Notes: a model not told the origin generated them from the letters alone. A stretch of DNA of 64,000 nucleotides from Austropuccinia psidii (GCA_023105745.1 JALGQZ010000011.1:29386612-29450611), one strand, 5' to 3'. Positions 10,831 through 23,659 are shown, counted from the first letter of the stretch. A program made the numbers and translations.

Positions 10831-13800
10831 ACTTAACTACTCCAGAATATCTTTTACAACAAAAACTGGAGTCAAATAATCAAAATCAGCAAAAACCATC
10901 ATCTCAAGAATCTGAATCATCAACTCACTCTGACCATTACTATTATCCACCAAAGCAAGAAACAGAACTAGGGGAGGAATAAAATAAATATTCCAATTTC
11001 CCTATTGCAACACCAAGAACCAATAAAAGGGACTTGAAGGTTGTGGAGAAATTTTTCCTTGATCTCCTTGAAAGAAATAAAATCAATAACTCAATACCAG
11101 AATCAAAGGAAGAAATAAATCAATCAAAAATGGATAAACCTTCATCATCAAAATTACCTGGTAGTATTGAAGAAATCCAGGAAGAAAACTTTAATGAAGA
11201 AACTGTTGAAGGACAGGAAGAAATGTCTTCAACAGAGAGACTCCAACAGAAGATGCTAGAAATGCAAGCAGAATTACTAGCACTAATCAAAAAGAAAGGC
11301 AAAAATAAACCATCAAGTTATACTCCACAAAATAGTCCACTTGAAGAACAGAACACCCTTCCAAGATCATTCAGGCCACATGGATCACCTTCACCTTATC
11401 CTAGACCCATGGCCACATCAACACCTTATACAGAACAAAGACAAAGTACCTTACCAAGAAGATTAAACATTTCTGCCCAAATGCCAACTCCATTACATCA
11501 AGAAATTCCAAGAAACACTACTCCAATAGTGAAAATCAGAGCCAAGGACTATAACTTGTGGTTTGATGGAAAGGATGTTGAAAGATTCATCAAGAAAGTT
11601 GAGAATATTGCAGAAATTGAAGGAGCAAGTGGAAGAGACATTGCAAGACAAATAGCATTTTGGACAAAAGATGAAGAAATCAGTTATCATATTGAAGGAA
11701 TGCCGGGATATGAAACAGCTGATTGGGATCAATTGAAAGTGGATATGAAAAGAAGATGGGGAACAGTCTCACCTGAAAGAAGATACAGATTATCCTCAAT
11801 CACTGAATTATTCACAAAAACTCAACAAGAAGGTGGAATAAGAAACATGACTCAATACAGAAAATTCATTGGGGAATATGAAGCAATCATCACTTACCTC
11901 AAAAGATACCAATATATCCAAGGTGATATCAATCATAACCAGGAAATATTGGCCAGCCTTTCCACTAGTGTTCAAGAATCAATTTACAAAGAAATGATTA
12001 AAGACAGAGCTATGGTTCAAGCCTTGGATGGAGGTTATATCATTCCAAGATTGGATATTTTGAAATTATACATTGAACAAGACTTGGAGGCCAAGGTACT
12101 TATTCAACAAAAAGAATTCTCTAAACCAAAACCTCCAGAAAAGAAAACAAGATTTGAGGATGAAAGCTGGGATGAAGTTTTAAAACAAGTAAAAGAACTC
12201 ACCCAAAAGATCAAAAATCCTCCACAACCAGAACCTCAGCCAAGAAATGAGGGAAAAGAATCAGTTAAAGAAGTTTTAAATCAGCTTAAAAGCCTTTCAG
12301 AAGCAGTGAATCCACCAAGAAGGAATTGGAACAACAATCAAGAGCAAAGATTACCTCAAAATAATCAGCCATATAGGCCAAGGAATCCTTTACCACCATT
12401 TTCATCCAGTTATCAACCATACATACCAGCTCAAATGGCTCCAAGACCACCAATGAAATGTGCTTACTGCAAGGAAGAAGGACATTCAGCAACTAGATGC
12501 ACTCACCTTGCTGAAGATTTAGACAGAAGAATTGTCAGAACCCAAGGAGCATCTTACCTCTTCCCCAACTATCAGAGAGTACCTATGGAAGGAAATGAAA
12601 GTGCCAAAGACATAGTCAGGGCCTTTGCAAAAGAACAAGCAGAACTCAACAAGAAATTTATGGAAAAACCTATTGTCAAAGAAAAACCAGCAGAAGAGGT
12701 TAAGCCCACTGAAAAGAAATCAGAGGATAAATCAACCTCAATTGCACATGTTGAAGATTGGTCAAACTGGAAACCACCTACCATTTCCTCAGCCAATGAC
12801 CCTTTTGAATCACACATTGGATTAAGACAGACAAAACAAAGGTTGGAAAGACAATCCCAAAATCAAGAGCCAAAGAAGAAAGCAGAAATTCCAGGAACTT
12901 ACATTGAAGAAGAAAAAGAGGAAGAAAGAGTAATAATTCCCACCAAATTCCAAAATTCAAATATTCCAAAACCAGACCAACCTGAGGAGGAAATTGAAAA
13001 TATTGCCAATAAGAATGAAGATGATGAGATTCCCAAAGAAGAAAAGAAGTTTAGAAAACCTCAAAAGAAACAAGTTGAAACTAAATTGGAAATTGACAAA
13101 ATTATTAAGAAAATTATGCAACAAAAAATCAACCTTACCATTGAAGAAATCTTGAGGATGTCACCAAATTTTGTTCATAAATTACAAGAATTATCAGAAA
13201 AAGACAAAGAAAATATTAAGTCACTCAACTCAATGGATCTTCAAGAAAGATTATTATCATTTGGATTCAAAGAAATACCCAAGCCCAAGATTCATTATGC
13301 CTGTCCTTTGGGATTTATGGAAATCTTTATTGGAAAGGAAGAATATCCTATCAGAGCATTAGTGGACACTGGGGCAGAACTCAACATCATACCAGAAGAA
13401 ATAGCAATCAAAGCCTCACTGACAACAAGAAATCTTAACATGAACCTTAGGGGAATTGGAGGCCATACCACTTCATTGGTTGCACTTTCAGAATTTACTC
13501 CAATCATTTTGGCTTCAGGTGAAGAAACTCTAATTCACTTTTTTATTGCAAAAGGATCTGTTCATACAGTACTTGGAAGACCTTTCTTGGCAGACAACAA
13601 TATCAGACTAGAATTCTCCCATAAACAAGGTGAAATACTAAGCTATCAAGAACCTGATGGAAGAAGATTATGCATGCCAATATGCAAACCTCAAGCACTT
13701 GGATGGCAAACTGGTCCACCTAGAGGAATGGATTTATGCAATATGGCAACATTGGTCAGAAATAACCCAGGAAAGAAGTTTCAAAATGCAAAAAGAGACA

Positions 13801-14750
13801 ATACCATAATCAATTTAACCCAGAAGACTCAAGAGTTATCCATATCTCCAAAAAGTGATGAATTTGGTCAAGATTTACAAAATACCCAATGGCCAAACAA
13901 CCTCAAAAGACAACTTGAAGACTCAACCTCTGAAGATGAATTACCCAATATAAGTTACAAAGCAATTAACAATAATGAAGAAACATTCCAAATTCTGGTG
14001 GATGGAAATGAGAAAATAAATGGAAATCCTTTCAAAACTAAACCCAAAAGAAAGAAAGTCAGATTTAGTGAACATCATGAGCTCTCAGATGAAGAAATTA
14101 TAAATGAAATTGAAAAAGACTTCAAAATTATGGAAGAAAGAGACAAAAATACATACCATATCAACTTCTTGGACAGATCATTGAACAACCAAGAAGAACC
14201 TTATGAATGGCAACTGGAAAACCCTGAATTCATCCAACAACCTCCCAATGAAGATGATGAAACAGAATCCATCTTAGAAAATGAATACAACTACATTTAC
14301 CTTCCATACATTACCTTTGAAGACCTTTATGGAGATGAAGCTCAAGAAATTTTATGTGAAGATAAATATTTAAGTCAACTTCCAGGAGCAAACTTTAACA
14401 AAATCCAATTCCTAGAACTGTTAACTGAAGAGGGAATTAAAGGCAACCTTGAAAATCAATTATGGGATGAAATATTTGAAATGGCCACACTACCAAGAAG
14501 AGGTCTCTACTTCAATCAAATATGGGCACAGTGGTACCTTGGATTAAATGGATCAACATACCAAACTGGAAGGATAAAATGGATTGGAGATGGATATATA
14601 TTCATTGATGAAGACTTATGGTGGTCAGAATTTCCATCAGAGCCAGAAATTGAAGAAAGAAATGCCTTTATGGAAGCCCTCAAAGACCTGATTTTGGCCA
14701 GGTTACTCAACAGACACTCACCTTTCCCACTTGGGGGAGCTCAACTTTGA
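10831..14750 (+). CDS. Element II gag-like protein with zinc knuckle and aspartic protease
   Basis: The main frame is open from 10983 to 14750; the first in-frame ATG is at 11130. Coding-like sequence in the same frame starts near 10835 and is cut off by one TAA at 10980, so the ancestral start was probably upstream. Counting residues from 11034: a lysine/glutamate-rich start, a capsid-like domain at about 165-360 (YNLWFDGKDVERFIKKVE, then MKRRWGTVSPERRYRL), a proline-rich spacer, a zinc knuckle C476-C479-H484-C489, a charged region, then a retropepsin motif LVDTGAELNIIPEE (catalytic D778) with LGRPFLADN about 70 residues on. A long acidic tail contains KKVRF and ends in GGAQL. The gag-retropepsin order is seen in basidiomycete LTR elements. 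It is the best preserved gene in the window and may be functional. Confidence 0.85.
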
Positions 14751-14850
14751 ATAAAACCAACAAAATCAAGATTTTTTTCTCTAAAAATGTATCAGTATCA
14801 TTCATCAAATGTATCAATAGTTTCTCTTTTATTTCATTTTTTCTCTCATA

Positions 14851-15629
14851 TGGCAGTGACCTCCTGCCTTAACAAAGAAGAAATTCATCAACAAAGTATT
14901 CCTTAAAAATTAAAAAAAAAAAAAACTTACATTAAAAATATATATATATCAATCACCTCCACCATGGCCAATTCACCAGCTTTTTGGATCCTATGGGGAA
15001 GAATTAATAAAAGAAGACCAAATTATCAATGAAGAACTTCATTGGTCACCAGTAGATGAATATTTCAATAAAGAGAACCTTTGGCACTTTAAGGATACTT
15101 CATCAATATCAAGAAACCAAGAAATTGAAGAAATCAAGGATTTGCTGAAATTTTTGGAGGTTTCTGACAAAACCAATGATCAAATTACTCAAGAATTAAT
15201 GGACCAATTCAATTTCAAACCATCAAGGCCCATCTTGAAGACACATAACAGCTCTAAAATTCACAAATCAAACAAAAAAGTCAGATTTAAACTCAATTAA
15301 TCACTAGGCAGTGACCTCCTGCCTTATCAAAGAGGAATATCAATTCTCATCAACTAAAATCAATAATTTTAATAACCAAGAAAAAGAAAAAAAAACAACT
15401 AACCATAAGGTCACAAGGCAGTGACCTCCTGCCTTATCAAAGAGGAAATTCAACTTCATCAACCAAAATCACCAATTTTCTTCACCAAAACCCAATGATC
15501 ACTAGGCAGTGACCTCCTGCCTTATCAAAGAGGAATATCAACTCTCACCAAATCAAATCAATCATCCCACTCACCAATAAAAAAAACACAATAACTAATC
15601 ATAAGATCACTAGGCAGTGCCCTCCTGCC
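14851..15629 (+). repeat. Five GGCAG-CTGCC hairpin repeats of element II
   Basis: The word GGCAGTGACCTCCTGCC recurs at 14852, 15307, 15417, 15505 and 15613 (the last has GTGCC in the loop). Each can fold as GGCAG/CTGCC, extended to AGGCAG/CTGCCT in four copies, around a 7-base loop. A downstream TTATCAAAGAGGAA is also conserved. The last four copies are 88-110 bp apart. They follow the gag-protease stop and lie around a second short frame. Confidence 0.75.
14935..15300 (+). CDS. Second short frame of element II, no ATG at its start
   Basis: An open frame of about 120 codons ending at TAA 15298-15300. It reads PPWPIHQLFGSYGEEL, then acidic sequence (IKEDQIINEELHWSP), and ends PSRPILKTHNSS then NKKVRFKLN. 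It has no ATG near its beginning, so it would need splicing or frameshifting. The terminal KKVRF resembles the KKVRFSEHHE segment of the large gag frame, which supports coding origin. The function is unknown. PILK and KKVRF look like phosphatase-1 docking words, but such short motifs occur by chance. Confidence 0.4.
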   Translation, partial: KIYIYQSPPPWPIHQLFGSYGEELIKEDQIINEELHWSPVDEYFNKENLWHFKDTSSISRNQEIEEIKDLLKFLEVSDKTNDQITQELMDQFNFKPSRPILKTHNSSKIHKSNKKVRFKLN

Positions 15630-15659
15630 TTATCAAAGAGGAATTTCCAAATTCTTACC

Positions 15660-16550
15660 CAATAAACTTACCCTCAAGCTATTTTGATAAATAAATCTGA
15701 TCAAATTCTCAAATATTATTACCTTTTGATACTTCCAAACCCACCAAATCCTACAAAATGCAATCATGGCCATTACTTGAAGAAAATACCTGATTAATGG
15801 CTACATACATTAGCTGGTATGAGGAAGGATTCTGGATGAATAAATAATTATCAAACAAGAATTGATGAAGAGAATACTTGCTCAAATGAATGAATTTAAA
15901 GGAAATCTCACCTGCTAAGTCCTTCATTCTGTATTTTTTTCTGAAACTTCTTGAATTATTTTCTAAATCTAATATTTCATCTATAATCAATGAAAAAATC
16001 AATAATAAATATAAAAAATAAAATAAAATCAATTAACAAAGATGATTAATCAGGTTCAAGCATGATAAAGGTAAAAGTGACAACTTACATTATAAGTTGA
16101 TCCCTTTTATAAGAAGCGATGAAGCATATATTCAAAAGAGCTTCAATAAAATGTTTAAATTGATCAGACAATATTTTTGTTTAATTTCTTGAGCAACATA
16201 ATATTGAGATCTTTAAGATATAATATATAGTTTCATGACAATTATTAACATTCAAATTACAGGATGTAATTTATTATTATGAGTAGATTAGCTCCTTTTA
16301 TTTTGATTTTATTTTATTTTATTTTATTTTAAAATTCTTTAATAAAAATTAAACTGAAAAAACTTTTTATTTGATTGGAGTTTTCTTGAAAACACCTTTT
16401 TTACCTTTTACACTCCCATTAAAGTTTCTTTTCTTTCTAAAAATAAACAAACCCAAATTGGCTTCAACAGAGCTTATATTGGCTATATCATAAATCTAAA
16501 ATTAAATCTCAAGTTATTTTTTTAAATAGTTTGTTTTTCAAAAAAAAAGG
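15660..16550. other. AT-rich noncoding interior of element II
   Basis: Strongly AT-rich, with TTTTATTTTATTTT runs at about 16300-16330. I see no gene or structured repeat. Confidence 0.5.
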
Positions 16551-19250
16551 GGATTGATAGTGTTCGATTCTATAATAGATTGGATGAATCACAGTGAAAA
16601 TATATCAACCAGAAAATCTACCACCTCTAATATTCAAGAATTTCAGATGGAAATTATAAAAGAACCAATAGAGAATTGGTTTATTCAATACAAATTACTT
16701 ACCGGGACTCGAAAGCCATAATGGATCTAGGGATACACCTCTGGCTCTGCTTCAAGTGGAAGGTGGAATGAATAAAAAATCAGAATATAATTCACAATTC
16801 ACTTCCAGGAAGCCAATAATGATACTATAACACAATAGAATATGCTCGATCAAGATATCAGACCAGTAGCATTGAATTAATACAGCACCAAACTCTAAAC
16901 ACAAATGAATGACCATATAGTACAGTCATAAAAATAGTATATCAATGCTTGAAGAAAGCAAAGGAAGTCATAAAGTAATGGAATCAAACAGTAATTATCA
17001 AACCAACACACTCAGGTGTGATAGACATCATCAAAAATATGTATAGTACTACATTAATGCATGAAAACAGGAACACGATTCAGCAACATAATGATCGGCA
17101 AAGCATTTCGATATTAAAAAGGGTACAAAAAAAACCCTACAGACTTGTGTCAAAGACAAAACAAAAACAACGTTTCATTTTTCTGCAGTCCAAATGCTGA
17201 ATTCCTTGCAAGTTTTATCATTGGAAATACTAAAAAAAAAAAAAAAAATAAAAAAGAAAAAAAAAAAAAGAAACATGACATACGGGGCACGATGGCAAAG
17301 TTCTAGGCTATTTATACCTGTATCACTACCTCACTAACACCTTTTGCCTCACATGATCAATAAACAAACCAAGAAATATACAAAACTACAACTCATGGCG
17401 GCCAAATCAAAACAAAAAAAACAAACAAAAAAAACAACTCCTCCGACGCCATTTGTGGAAGCCTCTGCTAAAATACACCGCTACTGACGTGACAACACTA
17501 ATTTAGCTGATCATGATATGTTTGAAAGAGACGTTCAAAACCCCAAAGCCGTATTAATTACCATAAACAGAATCTACAATTCTGAACCCTGGAAGATGGA
17601 AACAGACCAGCCTAGTACAATCAGTATAGGCCATGAATCACATGATACTATCTTAGCCGAGGAAACACAATCAATCGGAGGAGATCATGGCTTCTAGGGC
17701 GGAGAAACATGCTAAATTCGTCCCACTGAAGCTACAGTTTACCTGAGAGGATATTTAGTTCCTCCTTAGTTCTAGTACATGACACCGGCATAATCAATAT
17801 AGTCAGATCACTGACTCACTACTCTAAATTAATCTGACAGTAAAAATCAGCACCTGCCACCAGAAAGCGCAGTGCTGATAGACCTTGATGACAAGATCTA
17901 ACATGTAGTGGTGCACCACCTTAAGAGGCAGGGTGGAAGAATTTTTCGATTAATAGAAATACACTCAGAATTATGATTCCAAGCCAAAAACTCTGCCGAG
18001 ACCATACCTAAAGCCCCTGCTCAAGACACGACAAGACTATTTTTTTAGCCGCTCTCAACAAGAACTACTCATGTGATCTTGCATCTGCACTACAATACCA
18101 AGCCATGGAAGACGAAAGCAGCACAGCATGTCATTTTAAGCCAAACAGGCCAGAAATACCAAAGGATTTCACCCATCAATGACAGGTGTTATCCTGGTAC
18201 TGGATTTAGCTCGGGATGGTATTCAGTAGCCGCCATCACCAATCATTCAGACACCTTCCGTATAACAAAGCACCAAAACTGTCAACTTGATACTGTTCCA
18301 GTTCTGCACTGCATTCAGACAATCCAATCAAGAAGAATAATTACGATGACATCAGAAAGACAACTTAACTCTATCACCGAAACGCAACAGTACCATGTAC
18401 AATGCTTTAGATAGCACTTCTACATTGGCTTTGTAGAAGAACAACAAAAATAAAACATAACGACACAACTGACTGAAGGCTAGCTGTACAGTACTGTACT
18501 ATCATAACAAGGATCTTACTCACTAACACCTCACTAGCACCTGGTAGCGGATTTAGATAGGAGAAAATTCAAACACCAACCGCTTCCAGTCGAAGTTGGT
18601 TATGATCACATCCAAAGACCTCTTGAAGGTCAGGAAGTGATGGAACCCTCTTCAAAAGACATTTGGACGGTTGCCAAGTCAAACGATTATCTTCACAAAT
18701 CTAGGAGCCAAACCCGACTCAATTACAAGTACCCAGATCATGTACAACACCATTCCGCTATCAAAGCACCCAATAAGATTCAATTACAAGTACTGCATAG
18801 GAATGGTTGGCCTCTGAATCAGTCTAGCTGATTAACAATACCCCAGGAAACCTTTAAATTACACATGCGAAGCATCTTTGCTGAATTACATGGTGTCCTG
18901 ACAGCTTTTGATACAAAATCTGTGGACCCGAAGCTTATTAAAGGGTTCAAAAGTCTGATCAACCAAGGAAATAAACCACCCGAAGCTGATGAGAGCACAA
19001 TAAAAGTGCTTTTAAAATGAATTAGAGAAAAAAAAAAGAAAAGAAAAAAAAAAAAAAAAAAAAGCTCACCCGATTCTATTCTACACAAGGTAGGGGGTGG
19101 GTAGTATAACCATTCTAAATGTCTCTGCAACCACCCGAATGGCTTTTAACCTAGTACCACTAGAAAAGAAGCCAGCCAATTGAATTTTGGAGGCCAGAAA
19201 GGCCCCCCCTTAACCAACCCGAATCAATTTTTAAGCACTCTAAAGTGCTT
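16551..19250. other. Compositionally distinct island in element II, unidentified
   Basis: From about 16551 the sequence becomes less AT-biased and contains CpG-bearing words (GACTCG, CCGACGCC, CCGAATC), returning to AT-rich after about 19250. No frame exceeds about 110 codons and none shows a recognisable domain. Words such as ACTTACC (16697) and TTTACCTGAG would be splice donors on the minus strand, so this could be a captured minus-strand host gene or another element. It ends near a short palindrome, AAGCACT/AGTGCTT, at about 19233-19250. No terminal repeats were found. Confidence 0.35.
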
Positions 19251-19461
19251 TGAAACAGTCCTTAAAAGGAATTTCAATTTTTTTTTATTCAATAATTTAT
19301 CCTTTTATTAGCTTCTTGTTTAGAAAAAAATAAAAAATAAAAAGAATATATTAAAGAAAATCACAATTAAACAAATATATATATATATATATATATAAGG
19401 GTTTTAAAATAAAGAAAATAAGAGGCTTAAAAAAAACAAACAAACAATAAAGGACAAAATA

Positions 19462-21285
19462 AATGCCCTGAGCAAGGCATTGAACTGCTCAATTTTATTG
19501 TTGATGATATTTTTTTTAATTACTGATTCTTTACTTTACTGAAATTTCACTAATTTTTTTTTATTTCAATGACATAATTAAAGGAAATAATAAATAAAAT
19601 TAGCCCTCATTAAGGCTTTAAACTGATGGTTTCCTTTATTTTTCACTTGTTATAATTACATTGGACTGACATTTCATATTCTCAAATTCTACAGGGCTTA
19701 AAAAAAAAAAACAATAAAACAAATAACAAAAAAGCCCTTAGCATGGCTTAAAACTGCTTAGTTCTTTTATGAATTATAATTCTGATTTTTTAATTTGCTA
19801 ATTGATTTTTCATTTTGAAATTTTACAGGGCTATAAGTTAAAAAAAACAAGCCCTCAGCAAGGCTTTAAACTGCTTGTTTTGTCTTTTTGTTGAGAGTCT
19901 TGGCTAATTTTCATTTATTGGCCTTTGAATTACTAACAATGTCTTTTATTTTCAGTTATTAAATTAATATAAGCCCTAATCAAGGCTTAAAAATGATGGT
20001 TTATTTTTTAAAAACTATATTGGGCTGACATTAAGAGCCCTCAGCATGGCTTTAAACTGCTGGTTTTCTCTTATTTATTTGACTTCATTTATTTTATTTA
20101 TTTTTTATGCTACAGGGCTACAAATAAAAGATGTCCTCAGCAAGACATTAAACTGCTGGTTTCTGCTTTCATTTTTTATCTTCTGGCTGTTTATTTTACT
20201 TAAAATGATTTTCTATTTTTTTTACAGGGCTTTACAATAATTTAAAAAAAAATAAAAAAAAATGCCCTCAGCATGGCTAAAAACTGCTTAATTCATTTAT
20301 GAATTGTAATTTTAATGATTTAAGTGGCTAATTCATTTTTTTTCTTTTTTATTTTTGATATCCTGCAGGGCTAAAAATTTGAACAAATAAAAAGGCCCTG
20401 GAATGAGGGTTTAAACAACAAAAAAAAAGAGCCCTCAGCGTGGCTTTAAACTGCTGGTTTTAAGTTTTCTATCTTGCATTTTTTATGCTGATTTTATTTT
20501 TATTTTTTTTTCAGTAAGACTTATAAAGGAAATGCCCTTATCAAGGCTTAAAACTGATGTTTTGTCTTTATTCTTTCTTATAAATTATGAATTTATCTGA
20601 CATTTCTTATCTTGGATTGCTACAGGTCTGAGAAAGAAAAACAACAAAGATTACAAAAGGACTATAAAATAGGCTATAAAGAACAATAAAATGTCCTCAG
20701 CAAGACCTTAAACTGCTGGAATTTTTTCATTTTCTTTTTAATATTGAATTAAACTGACATATTTAAATTTGGATATGGCTACAGGGCTATAAAGGACAAT
20801 GCAAAGCCCTGGGCAAGGCTTTAAACTGCTCAATTTAATTTTTATTATTTATTATCACTCTACTTATGATTTATTATTTTTACATCTTTTATGATATATT
20901 ATACTGACATATTTGATTTTGAATGCTACAGGTGTTCATCAGGAAAATATCTCCCTTATTTTATAAGGTTAAAATTACTTTTACAGTGAAAATAAGTCCT
21001 CAATAAGACTATAAACTGTTTAATATGGTTTACAACTTGGCTTTGAAGATAAATCAAATGTCATAAAAACCAAAAGTATCAAACAGAAGTTCCTGGACAC
21101 AACATGTGGTCCTTGGAAAGACCATAAACTTCCCACCATTAGAATTATCAACAAGGACTTAAAGCTAAAACACAATAAACCAATGGTCCTTAGCAAGACC
21201 ATAAACTGCCTATTTAAAGTATTCAAAAAGATTTGACAAGGACTATCAAAGGAGGATAAGTCCTAGGCAAGACTATAAACTACCT
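19462..21285 (+). repeat. Array of about 16 covarying hairpins in element II
   Basis: A motif of stem, CTCAGCAA-like loop, stem, then TTAAACTGCT recurs every 65-190 bp. Stems include AATGCC/GGCATT (19462), AGCC/GGCT (19602), AAGCC/GGCTT (19732, 19849, 19971), AGCC/GGCT (20036, 20429), ATGTC/GACAT (20131), GTC/GAC (20693), AAAGCC/GGCTTT (20804), AGTC/GACT (20995, 21259), TGGTC/GACCA (21107) and ATGGTC/GACCAT (21183). GCC/GGC cores also occur at 20262 and 20531. The loop keeps CCT[CT]AGCA. Both stem arms change together, so RNA pairing is probably selected. Many units are followed by a pyrimidine-rich stretch with CTGAC and a TACAG acceptor-like end. No coding potential. Confidence 0.75.
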
Positions 21286-22945
21286 GAGGTTTTATTTTAC
21301 TTTATTTTTCTACTTCCTAATTTTATGTAATTATAAAAGAGAATTGGAAAGATGTACTGACTTAAGCTTTTGAACATATTTTTATTTTATTTTATTTTTT
21401 ATCCCAAAATTCAGCTATTTATTTTCCCTAAGAATTAGGGGCATATCCCATTCATCATCTCAAGAATATACTATTTTTTCTATTATAATTTTCCTACTAT
21501 TACAATAAGAGCCATTAAGTTGGCTCAATGTTTCCACTCAAAAATAATAATAATTAAAAAAAAAAAAAAAAAAAACAAAAACAAACTCTAAATCAAGTCA
21601 TTTTTTTTAAAAAAATGATCAATTTGTTTGAAATATTTCTTCAAATACAAGAAAGTGATTGGAACTTGTTTGAAAAGAAGAAGTATTTGTGCCATGAAGG
21701 CATTAATTGAACTCTGAAGGAGTTATTTATATTAAAAACTCATAAATTGATGACATAATTTGGGGAATTTGCATATTAATAACACCTCAATGTGCTGTTT
21801 ATTCCAAATGGAATTGAAAAAGCCCCCCAAAAAGCAAACAAGAGTTTTTTTAAATTGTACAAATCTTCAATTTCACTGTTTATATTTCTTAACAACTCAA
21901 ATGCATTTATGGGTAACAGAAAATCTGAACCATAAAGGGGATGGACTTTAAATAAAGTCTGAGTCACAATGATGATTCCAAAAGGAAGAGTTGTGGCATC
22001 ATAAGGGTCATTATATGAATGAAGGACTCAAATTATGATCATTCAATTATGTAATATTAATCATAAATACTCTCCAGAGCACCAATTTTTTTACTGATTG
22101 GCACAAATTACCACCTTCAACCAAACAGTTCCATGATCTTAATTGTGATTCAGGCTTATTTCTCTTAAATTGTGATTTTTACTCAGATATCTCAGTTAAT
22201 GGGTATTTTATACTTACAGTAAAAGAATAAAAAAATAAAAAAAAATAAAAAAAATTTATTGAATAATCATTAAAATAAAATTATGTATATTTACTGTATC
22301 ATTATTTATCCTCATCAAAAAAAAAAAAAAAAAAAAACTATAAAAAATAAGGGGTGGGTAAACTTATTTCTTACACTATCCCTTATAGTGGAAGTTTTGG
22401 GGGAATGAGGATATATCCTCTTCAAAATTTGAAAACCAACTCAAGATTTTTAAATGGAGAGGGGGGCCCTCATCCAAACAAATATTATTAAACAATATTT
22501 ATCAATAAATTAATATTAAAATCAATTTTCAAATCACCTTATTATTACAATTTTTTATTTTTTTCATTTCTTTATAACAGGTGTAATTCAGGAATACAAA
22601 AGAACAAAAGGACATACATTATTTTTTAAGAAATAGCAAGAGAATTTGGAAACAATTTATCATAGGGAAATTATTCACAATACTGAAAATGAAGAAGATT
22701 ATTTATGAAGAAAAACAGGAGTTCCTTATGGATTGACCTCTGGACAACACAAGACCTTGGACACTTCTTTGATTCTGGATTGAAACTCATTTGGAATTCA
22801 AGAATAAGTGGTCAGGATTTATGGACTGAAGGTTGACTCACTGGATTAATTATGGACTCAGGACTCACTCAACATGAAGGACCAACAAGATGATGTAAAA
22901 CACTCAACTCAAATTGCCCTTGGGATTTTAAAGAAGATTGAAGAC
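21286..22945. other. AT-rich noncoding interior of element II
   Basis: Homopolymer A/T tracts (A19 near 21555, A19 near 22318) and no gene with recognisable features. A 63-codon frame at 21760 occurs on both strands and is not supported. Confidence 0.45.
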
Positions 22946-23440
22946 TCAAGAGGTCCTCAGCATGACACTAAACTGCTTCCCCTGTAGACTTGGGCAGGGA
23001 AATTATAAAACAAATAACAGCCAAGCAGCTGGAGGGGATTGTCCTAGTCAGGAGAAGTGCTGAAGGACCATTTTTGTCCTTAGCATGACAATAAACTGCT
23101 CCCTTTGTGTAACAGGAACAAGGGGTTTTACAGGTGTTTAGCATTATCAAATTGGCCAAAATGAACAAAGTGAAGTCTCAAGCCATTAATCAAGACAAGA
23201 AAATTCCTTATCAAGAAATAAAACAACCAGAAGAATCTTACATCAAGTGGGAATCATGAAGATTGAAGAATAAAACAAGAGTCAAGTGGAATCCAAAATA
23301 AAGCCCAAAAGAGCTCAAGAATCAAGATAAGCCCTTGGATTAGACCAGGAGGTCCTTGCATGACTTAAACTGCAGGACTTGTATACCTAATATACAGGGG
23401 TTACACACCTAGTTGTAGGTCCTGTATGACCTTAAACTAC
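22946..23440 (+). repeat. Second cluster of the covarying hairpin, four copies
   Basis: Copies at 22950 (AGGTC, GAC), 23074 (TTGTC/GACAA), 23350 (GGTC, GAC) and 23417 (AGGTC/GACCT). Each is followed by TAAACTGC or TTAAACTAC. The last two have shortened loops of 6-7 bases. They lie just upstream of the 3' LTR and extend the array at 19462-21285. Confidence 0.7.
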
Positions 23441-23645
23441 ATTTTTTATGGAAGAAAGAAGAAAGAAGAACTGTGAAGACCTCAAGATTTCAGTACACTA
23501 GCAAATTATTAGAAATCATTAAAAAAAAGAAAGAAGAAAAAAAGTGAAGAAGATGAATCAATAAATGAGGAAGAGGTATTTGAGGAGACCACAGAATCAG
23601 ATGAAGAATAGGGAGCTCTCACCTGGAATGCTGGGGACAGCATTA

Positions 23646-23659
23646 AATGGAGAGGGGGA
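23646..23659 (+). promoter_or_regulatory. Polypurine tract of element II
   Basis: AATGGAGAGGGGGA lies directly before the 3' LTR start at 23660, the expected place and composition for plus-strand priming. Confidence 0.75.

Noticed and set aside
17220..22340. Homopolymer A and (TA)n tracts as functional elements
   Set aside because: Simple-sequence runs typical of AT-rich noncoding DNA; no positional relation to a gene, apart from the tract at 38662, which is listed.
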